A stretch of DNA of 64,000 bases, from NCBI GenBank assembly GCA_024640945.1, contig JAHEEA010000001.1, positions 186,001 to 250,000 on the forward strand, written 5' to 3'. The first letter of the stretch is position 1. Each line of letters starts with the position of its first letter. Under the pieces are notes generated by a model. It was not told the origin of the DNA. It saw only the letters and a program-made list of their open reading frames with translations, and ran no database searches. The position numbers were made by a program, and so were the translations under genes. Below, piece by piece: positions 35,634 to 45,440 of this stretch. Source of the stretch: Candidatus Methylopumilus sp. (GTDB taxonomy: Bacteria > Pseudomonadota > Gammaproteobacteria > Burkholderiales > Methylophilaceae).

Positions 35634-38288
35634 ATGGCATTTACCCCCGATATTGACCCACAAGAAACCCAAGAATGGCTTGAAGCCATTGATGCGGTAT
35701 TGGCCAACGAGGGAACCGAACGTGCGCATTATCTATTAGAAACGCTAATTGATAAGGCGCGTCGCTCAGGCGCATACCTTCCATACAACGCAACAACTGC
35801 GTATGTGAATACCATTCCTACGCATTTACAACAACGTTTGCCAGGCAACCCAGATATGGAACGTCGCATTCGTGCCCTCATCCGCTGGAATGCCATCATG
35901 ACCGTGCTTCGCGCTAATGAGAAATCACCAGGAGTAGGTGGTCACATTGCCAGCTTCCAATCTGCAGCAACTTTATATGACGTGGGCTTTAACCACTTCT
36001 TCCGTGCAGCCAATGATAAATTTGGTGGCGACTTAATATTTTTCCAAGGCCACTCATCACCTGGCGTGTATGCCCGTGCTTTCTTGGAAGGTCGCCTAAC
36101 AGAAGATCAAATGGATAATTTCCGCCAAGAAACTGGTGGCAACGGTTTATCAAGCTACCCACATCCTTGGTTGATGCCTGATTTCTGGCAATTCCCAACG
36201 GTTTCAATGGGTTTAGGTCCATTACAAGGGATTTACCAAGCGCGCTTCTTGAAATACCTACATGACCGCGGCATTGCGGATACATCAGACCGTAAAGTTT
36301 GGGTGTTCTGCGGCGACGGTGAAATGGACGAGCCTGAATCATTGGGCGCGATTTCATTGGCTTCACGCGAAAAATTAGACAATCTTATTTTCGTGATTAA
36401 CTGTAACTTACAGCGTCTTGACGGCCCTGTGCGCGGCAACGGCAAAATCATCCAAGAATTGGAATCTGATTTCCGTGGCTCTGGCTGGAATGTATTGAAA
36501 GTCATTTGGGGTTCATATTGGGATCCTCTGCTTGCCATGGACAAAGATGGCTTACTTAAAAAACGCATGGAAGAATGCGTTGATGGTGAATACCAAAACT
36601 TTAAAGCCAAGGGTGGCGCATACACTCGTGAACACTTCTTCGGCAAATATCCCGAATTGAAGGAAATGGTTGCAGCGATGTCTGACCAAGACATCTGGCG
36701 TCTGAACCGTGGCGGCCATGACCCACATAAAGTATACGCGGCTTATGCAGCAGCAACACAACACAAAGGTCAGCCAACTGTCATCTTAGCGAAAACCGTT
36801 AAGGGCTACGGCATGGGCGATGCAGGCGAAGCACAAAACACAACCCATCAACAAAAGAGCATGGATATCGCTTCACTAAAAGCTTTCCGTGATCGTTTTG
36901 ATTTGCCACTGACAGATGAGCAAGTAGAGAACTTATCTTTCTACAAACCACCTGCAGACTCCCCAGAAATGGTTTACATGGCTGAACGCCGTGCGGCAAT
37001 GGGCGGTTCTGTACCGTCACGCCGTCGCAAAGGCAACGAATTAACCGTGCCACCACTTTCAGCGTTCGACAATATGTTGGGTGCGACTGGTGACCGTGAG
37101 ATTTCAACCACCATGGCATTTGTTCGGATTCTTTCAACCTTGGTACGCGACAAGCAAGTAGGCAAATATATTGTGCCTATCGTGCCTGATGAAGCACGTA
37201 CCTTTGGTATGGAGGGTATGTTCCGTCAACTAGGGATTTACTCATCTGCCGGCCAATTGTATGAGCCACAAGATAATGACCAAGTCATGTTCTACAAAGA
37301 ATCTAAAGATGGTCAAATCTTAGAAGAAGGTATTAACGAAGCTGGCGCGTTCTCATCATGGATTGCTGCAGCGACGGCATATAGCGTCACTGGCACACAA
37401 ATGATTCCGTTCTACATCTTCTACTCAATGTTCGGTTTCCAACGTATTGGCGACTTAGCTTGGGCAGCAGGCGATTCACGTGCGCGTGGCTTTGTGCTTG
37501 GCGCAACAGCAGGTCGTACCACATTGAACGGTGAAGGCTTGCAACATGAAGATGGCCATAGCCACTTGATGTCAGCAACCATACCAAATTGCGTATCTTA
37601 CGATCCAACATTTGGCTACGAGCTTGCAGTAATCATTCAAGAAGGTATGCGCCGCATGGTGCAAAACCAAGAGGATGTGTACTACTACATCACCTTAATG
37701 AATGAGAACTACAGCCATCCAGAGATGCCAAAAGGCTCTGAAGCCGGCATCTTGAAGGGTATGTACTCATTCAGCAAATCAAAAGCCAAAGGCCCTAAAG
37801 TGCAATTAATGGGCAGTGGCGTGATCTTGCGTGAAGTGATTGCAGCAGCTGAATTACTCGAAAAAGACTGGGGTGTATCACCAGACGTTTGGAGCGTAAC
37901 AAGCTTCACAGAACTGCGTCGTGAAGGCTTAGATGCTGAACGTTGGAATATGCTCAATCCAGAGAAGAAACAAAAACAAAGCTATGTTGCAGAGTGCTTG
38001 AGCGGTGCTGAAGGCCCCGTGATTTCATCAACGGATTACATGAAATCATTTGCCGATCAAATTCGTAATTTCATTCCGCAACGCTTCGTTTCGCTCGGTA
38101 CTGATGGTTATGGCCGTAGTGATAGTCGTGAAGCGCTACGTAGCTTCTTCGAAGTGGATAGATATTATGTGGTGCTTGCCGCGCTTAAAGCATTAGCGGA
38201 CGATGGCAAATTGCCTGCAAGCAAAGCAGCTGAAGCGATTAAGAAATACAAGATCGACATCAGCCGCCCTAACCCAACAACAGTTTAA
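35634..38288 (+). CDS. aceE: Pyruvate dehydrogenase E1 component (homodimeric type)
   Basis: 884 residues, the usual length for alpha2-type E1. The thiamine-diphosphate and Mg2+ site GDGEMDEP at residues 227-234, followed by NLIFVINCNLQRLDGPV, and the FQGHSSPGVYAR block near 137-149 confirm the type. It decarboxylates pyruvate and passes the acetyl group to AceF. First gene of the aceE-aceF-lpdA operon; aceF starts 47 bp later. Confidence 0.98.
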   Translation: MAFTPDIDPQETQEWLEAIDAVLANEGTERAHYLLETLIDKARRSGAYLPYNATTAYVNTIPTHLQQRLPGNPDMERRIRALIRWNAIMTVLRANEKSPGVGGHIASFQSAATLYDVGFNHFFRAANDKFGGDLIFFQGHSSPGVYARAFLEGRLTEDQMDNFRQETGGNGLSSYPHPWLMPDFWQFPTVSMGLGPLQGIYQARFLKYLHDRGIADTSDRKVWVFCGDGEMDEPESLGAISLASREKLDNLIFVINCNLQRLDGPVRGNGKIIQELESDFRGSGWNVLKVIWGSYWDPLLAMDKDGLLKKRMEECVDGEYQNFKAKGGAYTREHFFGKYPELKEMVAAMSDQDIWRLNRGGHDPHKVYAAYAAATQHKGQPTVILAKTVKGYGMGDAGEAQNTTHQQKSMDIASLKAFRDRFDLPLTDEQVENLSFYKPPADSPEMVYMAERRAAMGGSVPSRRRKGNELTVPPLSAFDNMLGATGDREISTTMAFVRILSTLVRDKQVGKYIVPIVPDEARTFGMEGMFRQLGIYSSAGQLYEPQDNDQVMFYKESKDGQILEEGINEAGAFSSWIAAATAYSVTGTQMIPFYIFYSMFGFQRIGDLAWAAGDSRARGFVLGATAGRTTLNGEGLQHEDGHSHLMSATIPNCVSYDPTFGYELAVIIQEGMRRMVQNQEDVYYYITLMNENYSHPEMPKGSEAGILKGMYSFSKSKAKGPKVQLMGSGVILREVIAAAELLEKDWGVSPDVWSVTSFTELRREGLDAERWNMLNPEKKQKQSYVAECLSGAEGPVISSTDYMKSFADQIRNFIPQRFVSLGTDGYGRSDSREALRSFFEVDRYYVVLAALKALADDGKLPASKAAEAIKKYKIDISRPNPTTV

Positions 38289-38335
38289 GTAGCAATTAAG
38301 CTTACACAGAGAAGACTCTCTTAAGGAATAACAGC

Positions 38336-39670
38336 ATGGCAATTAAAGAAGTTCTTGTCCCTGATATTGGTAACTTTGATAGCGTTGACGTCATTGAAGT
38401 GCTTGTAAAAGAAGGTGACACTGTTGCAAAAGATGACTCGCTCATCACTTTGGAATCTGACAAAGCGTCGATGGACATTCCTGCGCCATTTGGTGGCGTA
38501 GTAAAAAGCATCAGCATGAAGGTGGGCGATAAAGTTGCTCAAGGTGGTTTAATTTTGACACTAGACGCATCTGAAGACGCGCCTGCAGAGAAGCCTGCTG
38601 CTCAACTTACTGCCACCCCAGTGGTAGCAACTGTGACTGTGGATGAAAAGCCAGTTGCAATTCCTGAGCCGACACGTCCAGTGCCTGAAGTACCAAAAGT
38701 CATTCAGCCACAAGCAAGACCAAATCCAATTGGTGCAAGTGCAGTAGCGGCAGACGGCAAGGTAGCCCACGCAAGTCCATCTGTGCGCAAATTTGCACGT
38801 GAACTCGGCGTAAACTTAAGCCTAGTGCGTGGCACAGGTCCAAAAAACCGTATTAGTCAGGAAGATGTGCAAGCCTTTGTCAAAGGCGAGCTTGCTAAAC
38901 CTCGTTCTGAGAATATGGGTTCAGGCTTAACAACCTTGGCAATGCCTGTGATTGATTTCAGCCAATTTGGCGAGATTGAAAACAAACCACTTTCACGCAT
39001 CAAAAAACTTTCTGGCGCTAACTTGCATCGCAACTGGGTCACTGCTCCGCATGTGACGCAATTTGACGAAGCTGATATTACCGACTTGGAAGAGTTCCGT
39101 AAGTCGATGTTAGCTGACGCTGAAAAACGCGGTGCAAAACTTACCCTACTCGCTTTCTTGATGAAAGCCGTAGTGAATGCATTACGCACTTATCCAAACT
39201 TCAATGCATCACTTTCACCAGATGGCGACAGCTTGATCATGAAGAACTACTTCCACGTAGGCTTTGCATGCGATACGCCAGATGGCTTGGTAGTTCCTGT
39301 GGTACGTGATGTAGATAAAAAAGATGTGCTCGATATTGCACGTGACTTAGCTGACTTATCTGGCAAGGCACGCGAACGCAAACTCAAAATCGAAGAAATG
39401 CAAGGCGGTTGCTTCACCATTTCCAGTTTAGGCGGTATTGGTGGCACGATGTTTACCCCAATTATCAATTGTCCTGAAGTGGCGATTTTGGGTGTATCTC
39501 GCTCAACATTCCAACCGGTTTACAACAAAGAAACCAACGGCTTCGAGCCACGTCTCATATTGCCGATGTCCCTTTCATACGACCACCGCGTAATTGACGG
39601 TGCAGATGGCGCTCGCTTTACCAGCCACTTGCGCATGATGTTATCCGACGTTCGTCGCTTGTTACTTTAA
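38336..39670 (+). CDS. aceF: Dihydrolipoamide acetyltransferase (E2)
   Basis: 444 residues. One N-terminal lipoyl domain (lipoylated Lys43 in [10 protein letters not shown]), a Pro/Ala-rich hinge, a peripheral subunit-binding domain (about 142-180, starting ASPSVRKFARELGVNL), and the catalytic domain with YDHRVIDGADG near 411-423. Only one lipoyl domain is present; many gammaproteobacterial E2 have three. lpdA follows 9 bp later. Confidence 0.97.
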   Translation: MAIKEVLVPDIGNFDSVDVIEVLVKEGDTVAKDDSLITLESDKASMDIPAPFGGVVKSISMKVGDKVAQGGLILTLDASEDAPAEKPAAQLTATPVVATVTVDEKPVAIPEPTRPVPEVPKVIQPQARPNPIGASAVAADGKVAHASPSVRKFARELGVNLSLVRGTGPKNRISQEDVQAFVKGELAKPRSENMGSGLTTLAMPVIDFSQFGEIENKPLSRIKKLSGANLHRNWVTAPHVTQFDEADITDLEEFRKSMLADAEKRGAKLTLLAFLMKAVVNALRTYPNFNASLSPDGDSLIMKNYFHVGFACDTPDGLVVPVVRDVDKKDVLDIARDLADLSGKARERKLKIEEMQGGCFTISSLGGIGGTMFTPIINCPEVAILGVSRSTFQPVYNKETNGFEPRLILPMSLSYDHRVIDGADGARFTSHLRMMLSDVRRLLL

Positions 39671-39679
39671 GGGGTTGGC

Positions 39680-41467
39680 ATGAGCAATTTAGTAGAAGTC
39701 ATTGTCCCTGATATTGGTAACTTCGATAGTGTTGACGTTATCGAGGTGTTAGTAAAAGTCGGCGACACCGTTGCAAAAGAAGATTCTTTAATCACACTAG
39801 AGTCAGACAAAGCATCGATGGATATTCCATCATCAGATGCTGGCGTAGTGAAAGAAATCAGAATCAAAGTAGGTGATAAAGTTGCTAAAGGCACACCAAT
39901 TTTGGTGCTAGAAGCAGAAGCTGGCGCGAGTGCGGCAACACCTAAAACAGAGGCCCCAAAAGCTGAAGCTACTCCAGTATCAGCCCCAGCAAGTGCACCG
40001 CTGAGCGCACCAACAACAGCAGCAGCACCTCAAAGTGACAACGATGTGACTTGTGAAGTAGTCGTGCTAGGCTCTGGCCCTGGCGGCTACACTGCCGCCT
40101 TCCGCGCTGCCGACTTAGGTAAAAAGGTTGTTTTAATCGAACGCTATTCAACACTCGGTGGCGTTTGCTTAAACGTAGGCTGTATTCCATCTAAGGCGCT
40201 TTTACACACAGCTAAGGTGATCACCGAAGCAGAAGAAACAGCGCATCACGGCGTGTCATTTGGTCAACCAAATGTTGACCTTGAGCAACTCCGCACATGG
40301 AAAGCTAACGACGTTGTAGGCAAGCTTACAGGCGGCTTAGCAGCGATGGCTAAGCAGCGCGAAGTGACTGTGGTTCAAGGCCTAGGTAAATTCACTAGTC
40401 CAAATCAAATCGCAGTGACCGGCGCTGATGGCAAAATCACTGAAGTAGGCTTTGAAAACGCAATTATTGCAGCGGGTTCGCAAGCGACTAAATTCCCTGG
40501 CGCGCCAGACGACGAACGCATTATGGACTCGACTGGGGCACTCGCCTTAGCTGACGTGCCTAAGCGCATGCTCGTGATTGGTGGCGGTATTATCGGCCTT
40601 GAAATGGGTACGGTTTATGATGCACTTGGCTCAAAAGTCAGTGTGGTTGAGTTTACTGATGGCCTCATTCAAGGTTGCGATCGTGATTTAGTGCGTCCAT
40701 TACAAAAACGTATGGAAAAACGCTTTGAAGCAATTATGCTTAATACCAAAGTAGCGAACATTGAAGCTAAGAAAGATGGCATCCATGTGAGCTTTGAGGG
40801 CGTCAACGGTAATACTGATGCACCTAAAGGCGTGGAAGTATATGACCGCGTATTAGTTTCAATTGGTCGCCGTCCTAATGGTCTCAACATTGGCGCTGAG
40901 AATGCGGGCGTAGCGGTTGATGAACGTGGCTTTATCAATGTCGACAAACAAATGCGCACCAACGTGCCGCATATCTTTGCGATTGGCGATATCGTTGGTC
41001 AACCAATGTTGGCACACAAAGCAACGCATGAAGGCAAAGTCGCAGCTGAAGTGATTGCTGGCCATAAGGTTGAATTCCAAGCATTAGTAATACCATCTGT
41101 AGCTTACACCGATCCAGAAGTGGCTTGGGCTGGCATGACAGAAACTGAAGCAAAAACCAAAGGCATTGCGATTGAAAAAGCAAGCTTCCCTTGGGCGGCA
41201 AGCGGACGTGCATTGTCAGTTGGTCGTACCGAAGGGACGACTAAACTGATTTTTGATAAAGATACGCATCGCGTGATTGGTGCAGGTATCGTTGGCGTGA
41301 ATGCTGGCGAGCTGCTTGCAGAAGCTGTATTAGCGATCGAAATGGGTGCTGATGCACACGACTTAGGTTTAACCATCCATGCGCATCCAACACTTTCAGA
41401 AACCGTATGTTTTGCGGCAGAAATGAAAGAAGGCACGATTACCGATTTGTATATTAAGAAACGGTAA
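39680..41467 (+). CDS. lpdA: Dihydrolipoamide dehydrogenase with N-terminal lipoyl domain (E3)
   Basis: 595 residues, about 120 longer than plain E3 because a lipoyl domain is fused at the front (Lys44 in [10 protein letters not shown]), then an Ala/Pro-rich linker (about 82-122). The FAD-binding [13 protein letters not shown] follows, the redox cysteines 163 and 168 (CLNVGC), the NAD motif [10 protein letters not shown], and the active-site His-Glu pair in HAHPTLSE. It reoxidises lipoamide in the complex. The lipoyl fusion is known in several betaproteobacteria. A terminator follows. Confidence 0.97.
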   Translation: MSNLVEVIVPDIGNFDSVDVIEVLVKVGDTVAKEDSLITLESDKASMDIPSSDAGVVKEIRIKVGDKVAKGTPILVLEAEAGASAATPKTEAPKAEATPVSAPASAPLSAPTTAAAPQSDNDVTCEVVVLGSGPGGYTAAFRAADLGKKVVLIERYSTLGGVCLNVGCIPSKALLHTAKVITEAEETAHHGVSFGQPNVDLEQLRTWKANDVVGKLTGGLAAMAKQREVTVVQGLGKFTSPNQIAVTGADGKITEVGFENAIIAAGSQATKFPGAPDDERIMDSTGALALADVPKRMLVIGGGIIGLEMGTVYDALGSKVSVVEFTDGLIQGCDRDLVRPLQKRMEKRFEAIMLNTKVANIEAKKDGIHVSFEGVNGNTDAPKGVEVYDRVLVSIGRRPNGLNIGAENAGVAVDERGFINVDKQMRTNVPHIFAIGDIVGQPMLAHKATHEGKVAAEVIAGHKVEFQALVIPSVAYTDPEVAWAGMTETEAKTKGIAIEKASFPWAASGRALSVGRTEGTTKLIFDKDTHRVIGAGIVGVNAGELLAEAVLAIEMGADAHDLGLTIHAHPTLSETVCFAAEMKEGTITDLYIKKR

Positions 41468-41486
41468 TGATCTAGGCATCATTAAT

Positions 41487-41513
41487 AAAAAGCCCACGCT
41501 TGTGGGCTTTTTA
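41487..41513 (+). terminator. Terminator of the aceE-aceF-lpdA operon
   Basis: AGCCCAC-GCTT-GTGGGCT hairpin with an A-run before and T-run after. Confidence 0.88.
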
Positions 41514-41623
41514 TTTAATTTAAAACAACTATTGATTATATAGATATAAGTATTAATTACTTTTAGAGAACGCTTACCTCTGTTATCTTCTCGCCCGAAT
41601 ATAAAATTTTTAAAGAAATTACT

Positions 41624-42883
41624 ATGAAAAATAAATATCAATTATTGCCATTAGCGGCACTTTTACTGAGCACACAAGCGCTTGCAACTGACGGCTACTT
41701 TTCTCACGGCTATGGCGTTAAGTCACAAGGCATGGGCGGCGTAGGCATTGCACTCCCACAAGATGCACTTGCTGCCGCAACCAATCCTGCGGGCATGGGT
41801 TTAATCGGCGATAGGATTGATTTTGGCGTGACTTGGTTCCGCCCAATTCGAGAAGCTAAAATTGAAGACAATGGCCTACCTTTCAATGGTGACGGAACCT
41901 ACAAAGCGAATGAAACCAAAAACTTCTTCATTCCTGAATTTGGCTACAACAAAGTCATTAATGACAAATTATCACTAGGCGTCAGCGTTTATGGCAATGG
42001 CGGCATGAATACCGATTACAACCGTGCGATCCCACTTTTTGATATGTCTGGCAGAAATAAAGCAGGCATTGATATGGCACAGTTATTTATCGCACCAACT
42101 TTAGCTTGGAAAATCAATGAAAACCATACTGTCGGGGTTTCTGTAAATTTGGCTTACCAACGCTTTGAAGCCAAGGGCCTGCAAAATTTCATGATGTCTT
42201 CAAGTTCACCAAGCAATTTAACTAATCGCGGTCATGACAACTCTTATGGCGCAGGTTTACATTTGGGTTGGATAGGCAAGGTCAACGATACAGTATCACT
42301 TGGGGCAACCTATCAAACTAAAACTTATATGACCAAGTTTGATAAATATAAAGGCTTGTTTGCAGAGCAAGGTGACTTTGATGTGCCAGAACAATACGGT
42401 CTTGGTATTGCGATCAAAACAAGTCCAAAACTCACTATTGCAGCCGATGTTCAACGCATTAACTACGGCGACGTAGATTCTGTAGGCGCATCCGTCACTA
42501 ACTTGACCGTTAGGGAAATACCATTAGGTGATAACAATGGTGCTGGTTTTGCATGGCGCGATGTCACCGCCTATAAACTAGGTGTAAGCTACGCTTGGGA
42601 CGAAACATTTACGCTTCGTGCCGGCTACAACCACAGCAGCCAGCCCATCCGTAAAAGTGAAACCCTCTTTAATATCTTAGCGCCAGGCGTGGTGCAAGAT
42701 CATTTAACCTTAGGTGCAACTTGGGTACTGCCTAACAAATCAGAACTGTCATTTGCCTACATGCACGCTTTTAAGAAGAAAGTACAAGGATCAAATTCAA
42801 TTCCTACAAACTTTGGCGGCGGTGATGCCAACTTAAAAATGCACGAGGATTCTTTAGGCATTGCTTACGGCTGGAATATTTAA
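41624..42883 (+). CDS. FadL/OmpP1-family outer-membrane transporter
   Basis: 419 residues with a signal peptide cleaved after LAT or AT near residue 22. The mature start (GYFSHGYGVKSQGMGGVGIA and ATNPAGMGLIGDRIDF) has the family's N-terminal hatch with the NPAG motif, then a long beta-barrel with repeated aromatic-rich strands and a C-terminal strand ending in Ile. FadL-type channels take hydrophobic compounds across the outer membrane; the substrate here is unknown. Its own terminator follows. Confidence 0.9.
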   Translation: MKNKYQLLPLAALLLSTQALATDGYFSHGYGVKSQGMGGVGIALPQDALAAATNPAGMGLIGDRIDFGVTWFRPIREAKIEDNGLPFNGDGTYKANETKNFFIPEFGYNKVINDKLSLGVSVYGNGGMNTDYNRAIPLFDMSGRNKAGIDMAQLFIAPTLAWKINENHTVGVSVNLAYQRFEAKGLQNFMMSSSSPSNLTNRGHDNSYGAGLHLGWIGKVNDTVSLGATYQTKTYMTKFDKYKGLFAEQGDFDVPEQYGLGIAIKTSPKLTIAADVQRINYGDVDSVGASVTNLTVREIPLGDNNGAGFAWRDVTAYKLGVSYAWDETFTLRAGYNHSSQPIRKSETLFNILAPGVVQDHLTLGATWVLPNKSELSFAYMHAFKKKVQGSNSIPTNFGGGDANLKMHEDSLGIAYGWNI

Positions 42884-42894
42884 GACTTAAGCTG

Positions 42895-42922
42895 CAAAAA
42901 AGGAGGCTAAGGCCTCTTTTTT
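42895..42922. terminator. Terminator between FadL-type and DUF1348 genes
   Basis: GAGGC-TAAG-GCCTC with flanking A6 and T6, between converging genes. Confidence 0.75.
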
Positions 42923-42927
42923 ATTGC

Positions 42928-43407
42928 CTACAGTCCCAACTCACTCAAGTCCTCATGGTCATCTGGTCTTCTGCCTTGCTGCCAGTGAAACAAACGGTCT
43001 GATTCCTGAATTGCTAAATCATTGATACTGGCATAGCGCTTTTGCATCAGGCCGTTTTCATCAAACTCCCAATTCTCGTTACCGTATGAGCGCCACCATT
43101 GACCTGCATCATCATGCCATTCATAGGCAAAACGCACAGCAATTCGATTGCCTTCAAATGCCCACAGCTCTTTAATTAAACGATACTCGTGTTCTTTAGC
43201 CCATTTACGCTTTAAGAACTCAACAATATCAGCGCGACCTTTTAGAAACTCATTGCGATTACGCCACTGGCTATCTAAGGTGTACACCATCGCCACTTTC
43301 TCTGGATCACGGCCATTCCATCCATCTTCAGCCATACGTACTTTTTGCATAGCAGTTTCGCGAGTAAACGGTGGTAATTGAGGACGAGGTGTATTGAGCA
43401 TATCCAT
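42928..43407 (-). CDS. DUF1348 (NTF2-like) family protein
   Basis: 159 residues from the ATG at 43407 ([17 protein letters not shown]); a longer start at 43455 would overlap the gene upstream. The sequence follows the DUF1348 pattern: [30 protein letters not shown], and [18 protein letters not shown] near the C-terminal end. It is an NTF2-like fold protein of unknown function, apparently cytoplasmic. It lies 4 bp after the small membrane protein gene. Confidence 0.85.
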   Translation of the reverse strand: MDMLNTPRPQLPPFTRETAMQKVRMAEDGWNGRDPEKVAMVYTLDSQWRNRNEFLKGRADIVEFLKRKWAKEHEYRLIKELWAFEGNRIAVRFAYEWHDDAGQWWRSYGNENWEFDENGLMQKRYASINDLAIQESDRLFHWQQGRRPDDHEDLSELGL

Positions 43408-43411
43408 CAGA

Positions 43412-43600
43412 TTACTGGCCTTCAGCAGCAGGTTGATCTTGATAAACCTCATCAAATACTTGCTGATTCAAAATCTCAATTTTTTCTGGGTGAATTTCAG
43501 GAAGCGGATACGCTGCTTGGGTCTGCTGCGATTGGCTCAATTGAATATAAGCATAAAGGCCAAGATTCAATATCAACAAAAATAGGATGATTTTGTTCAT
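43412..43600 (-). CDS. Small membrane protein, probably a SPOR-type gene lacking the SPOR domain
   Basis: 62 residues: one transmembrane helix (about 4-20, [18 protein letters not shown]) and then a short periplasmic stretch with [12 protein letters not shown]. This pattern is the N-terminus of SPOR-domain proteins that follow coaX in many betaproteobacteria, where a further roughly 100-residue SPOR domain binds denuded peptidoglycan. Here the frame ends at residue 62 with a stop. It overlaps the coaX stop by 4 bp, so it is still coupled. Either a truncated pseudogene product or a functional minimal form. Confidence 0.7.
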   Translation of the reverse strand: MNKIILFLLILNLGLYAYIQLSQSQQTQAAYPLPEIHPEKIEILNQQVFDEVYQDQPAAEGQ

Positions 43601-44331
43601 AGTGCTTTACTCATTAAAAATAAGCCACGCAAAACCAAATACTCATGATCAATAGCGTTGATTTGAAAGCTTTGTTTAAGGCTTTGTATTAATAACTTTC
43701 CATCACCACCCGTCACGATACAAATAGGCGATTGATGCGCAGTTTTTTCTAATTCCGCATACATCGCAGCAACCGCGCCAGCCATTGCTAGCAATGCGCC
43801 TGTGTATGCTGCATTTTGCGTATTTTTAGGAAATACCTGATAGCTACCACCAGTGGCATCAACCGCAGCTGTATTCTTAACGAATGCTGAATGCAGCATA
43901 TGTAAGCCAGGGGCAATGACACCACCAATGAATGTGTTCTGGTCAATAGCATCCACCGTCAAGGCAGTGCCTGCATTCACCACTAAGCAAGGTTCATGTG
44001 TTGAGTCATGCGCTGCAATTAAAGCCGCCCATCGATCAACACCTAACTTGACTGGATCATCATACGTATTTTTTAAAGCCCCAAATTGAGTGCTTGATTT
44101 CACCCAATGGATTGTTAATGCCAATGGGGCTAAATACGCTTTTAGCTTTTCAGCGGCTTGCTCACCAGCCACATTGGCCACTAGCACTTGAGAACATGTG
44201 CGCCAAACTTCAGGTAAGGCCGTTTCTGCCAGTTTTTCATTAAAAGCCACTCCAGAGTCCTGCATCGCCCCATCAACTCCAAAAACAGCCCATTTTGAGC
44301 GTGTATTGCCAATATCAATCGCTAGAATCAC
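43597..44331 (-). CDS. coaX: Type III pantothenate kinase
   Basis: 244 residues. ATP-binding DIGNTRSKWAVF at the N-terminus, GVDRWAAL, and NAGTALTVDAID are the CoaX signature blocks. It phosphorylates pantothenate in the first step of coenzyme A synthesis, without feedback by CoA. It overlaps birA by 4 bp, the usual birA-coaX pair of betaproteobacteria. Confidence 0.97.
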   Translation of the reverse strand: MILAIDIGNTRSKWAVFGVDGAMQDSGVAFNEKLAETALPEVWRTCSQVLVANVAGEQAAEKLKAYLAPLALTIHWVKSSTQFGALKNTYDDPVKLGVDRWAALIAAHDSTHEPCLVVNAGTALTVDAIDQNTFIGGVIAPGLHMLHSAFVKNTAAVDATGGSYQVFPKNTQNAAYTGALLAMAGAVAAMYAELEKTAHQSPICIVTGGDGKLLIQSLKQSFQINAIDHEYLVLRGLFLMSKAL

Positions 44332-45332
44332 AACACACCTCGTAAACTAATCTCACCTGCAGAAAAACGCTGTTCGCCTTGGGGCGTATTCACCAATAAA
44401 ATGCCATCGCTAGCCACACCAGAAACCTCACCTAATACTTCACGCCCATCTGGCATGATTAAGCGAACAGCCTGATGATGATAAGCATGATGCGCAGACC
44501 ATTCATCCCGCAAAGCTTCAAAGCCACCACGTTCAAATTCACTGAGCACATCGGCCATGTGCTTCAAAATCGTACCAAGCAATACGTTAGGATTGGCTGC
44601 CTCAGGCGCAAGCGTGCTGATATCGGTCGCTGGCTGATCGATTTGTCGACGCATTTCTTCAGGTAAATTGAGATTCACACCAACCCCAATTACCGCAGCG
44701 CTTGGGCCATCCATATCGCCTTGTAGCTCAATCAAAATCCCAGCCAATTTTTCTGGGCCTCGCCCATTGGCAACTAACACATCATTCGGCCACTTCAAGT
44801 TTGCTTGCTTAATACCTAAAGTATGCAAAGCACGAATGAGCGCAACACCAATGGCCAGACTTAACCCAGAAAGCGCTGATGCACCGCTTTGAAAACGCCA
44901 CAACAAAGAAAAGGTTAAACTCGCACCTAGTCCTGCCTGCCAACTTCGCCCCCTCCGGCCTTTACCCGCAGTTTGCAGCTCTGCGACCACACAAGTTGCA
45001 TGAGGCGATAAAGCCAAGCCTTGCTGATTGGCCTTCTTCATCAAATAACTATTAGTGGATTCTAGCGAGTCATGCAGCTCTAATTTAAACCAGGCACGTT
45101 CAGGACCAATTGCAGTCAAAATCGCTTCGCGATCCAGCATCACAATAGGGTCCGGAAGCTTATAGCCACGGCCTCGCACTGAAAATACAGTAACCCCAAG
45201 ATTTTGAGCTTCTTGAACCGCTGTCCACACGGTTGTCCGTGTGACATTAAAATGCTTAGCAAGCGCTTCACCAGAGTGAAAACGACCATCAGCCAGTAAG
45301 CGCAAAATTGGGAATGTTAGCGTATTGATCAT
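44328..45332 (-). CDS. birA: Biotin ligase / biotin operon repressor
   Basis: 334 residues from the ATG at 45332 (MINTLTFPILRLLADG...), which starts the winged helix-turn-helix; a longer start upstream (45398) adds an unlikely polar stretch. HTH (about 15-60), catalytic SLESTNSYLM, biotin/ATP loop AGKGRRGRSW, and the central KWPNDVLVANG. It attaches biotin to carboxylases and may repress biotin genes. It diverges from glnS. Confidence 0.95.
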   Translation of the reverse strand: MINTLTFPILRLLADGRFHSGEALAKHFNVTRTTVWTAVQEAQNLGVTVFSVRGRGYKLPDPIVMLDREAILTAIGPERAWFKLELHDSLESTNSYLMKKANQQGLALSPHATCVVAELQTAGKGRRGRSWQAGLGASLTFSLLWRFQSGASALSGLSLAIGVALIRALHTLGIKQANLKWPNDVLVANGRGPEKLAGILIELQGDMDGPSAAVIGVGVNLNLPEEMRRQIDQPATDISTLAPEAANPNVLLGTILKHMADVLSEFERGGFEALRDEWSAHHAYHHQAVRLIMPDGREVLGEVSGVASDGILLVNTPQGEQRFSAGEISLRGVL

Positions 45333-45440
45333 ATTGACTGAGAGTTTAGCATAGGCATTTGATGGTTTGCCTTCAACGAAGGTGCCACTTGAACACATGC
45401 ACAGTGTAAAATAATGATTAATCTATCTATAGTATTGAAT

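Noticed and set aside
36799-37137. Long antisense open frames inside aceE, aceF, lpdA, glnS and ftsH
   Set aside because: They lie opposite well-conserved coding genes, have no ribosome sites and no family patterns, and follow from codon bias of the real gene.
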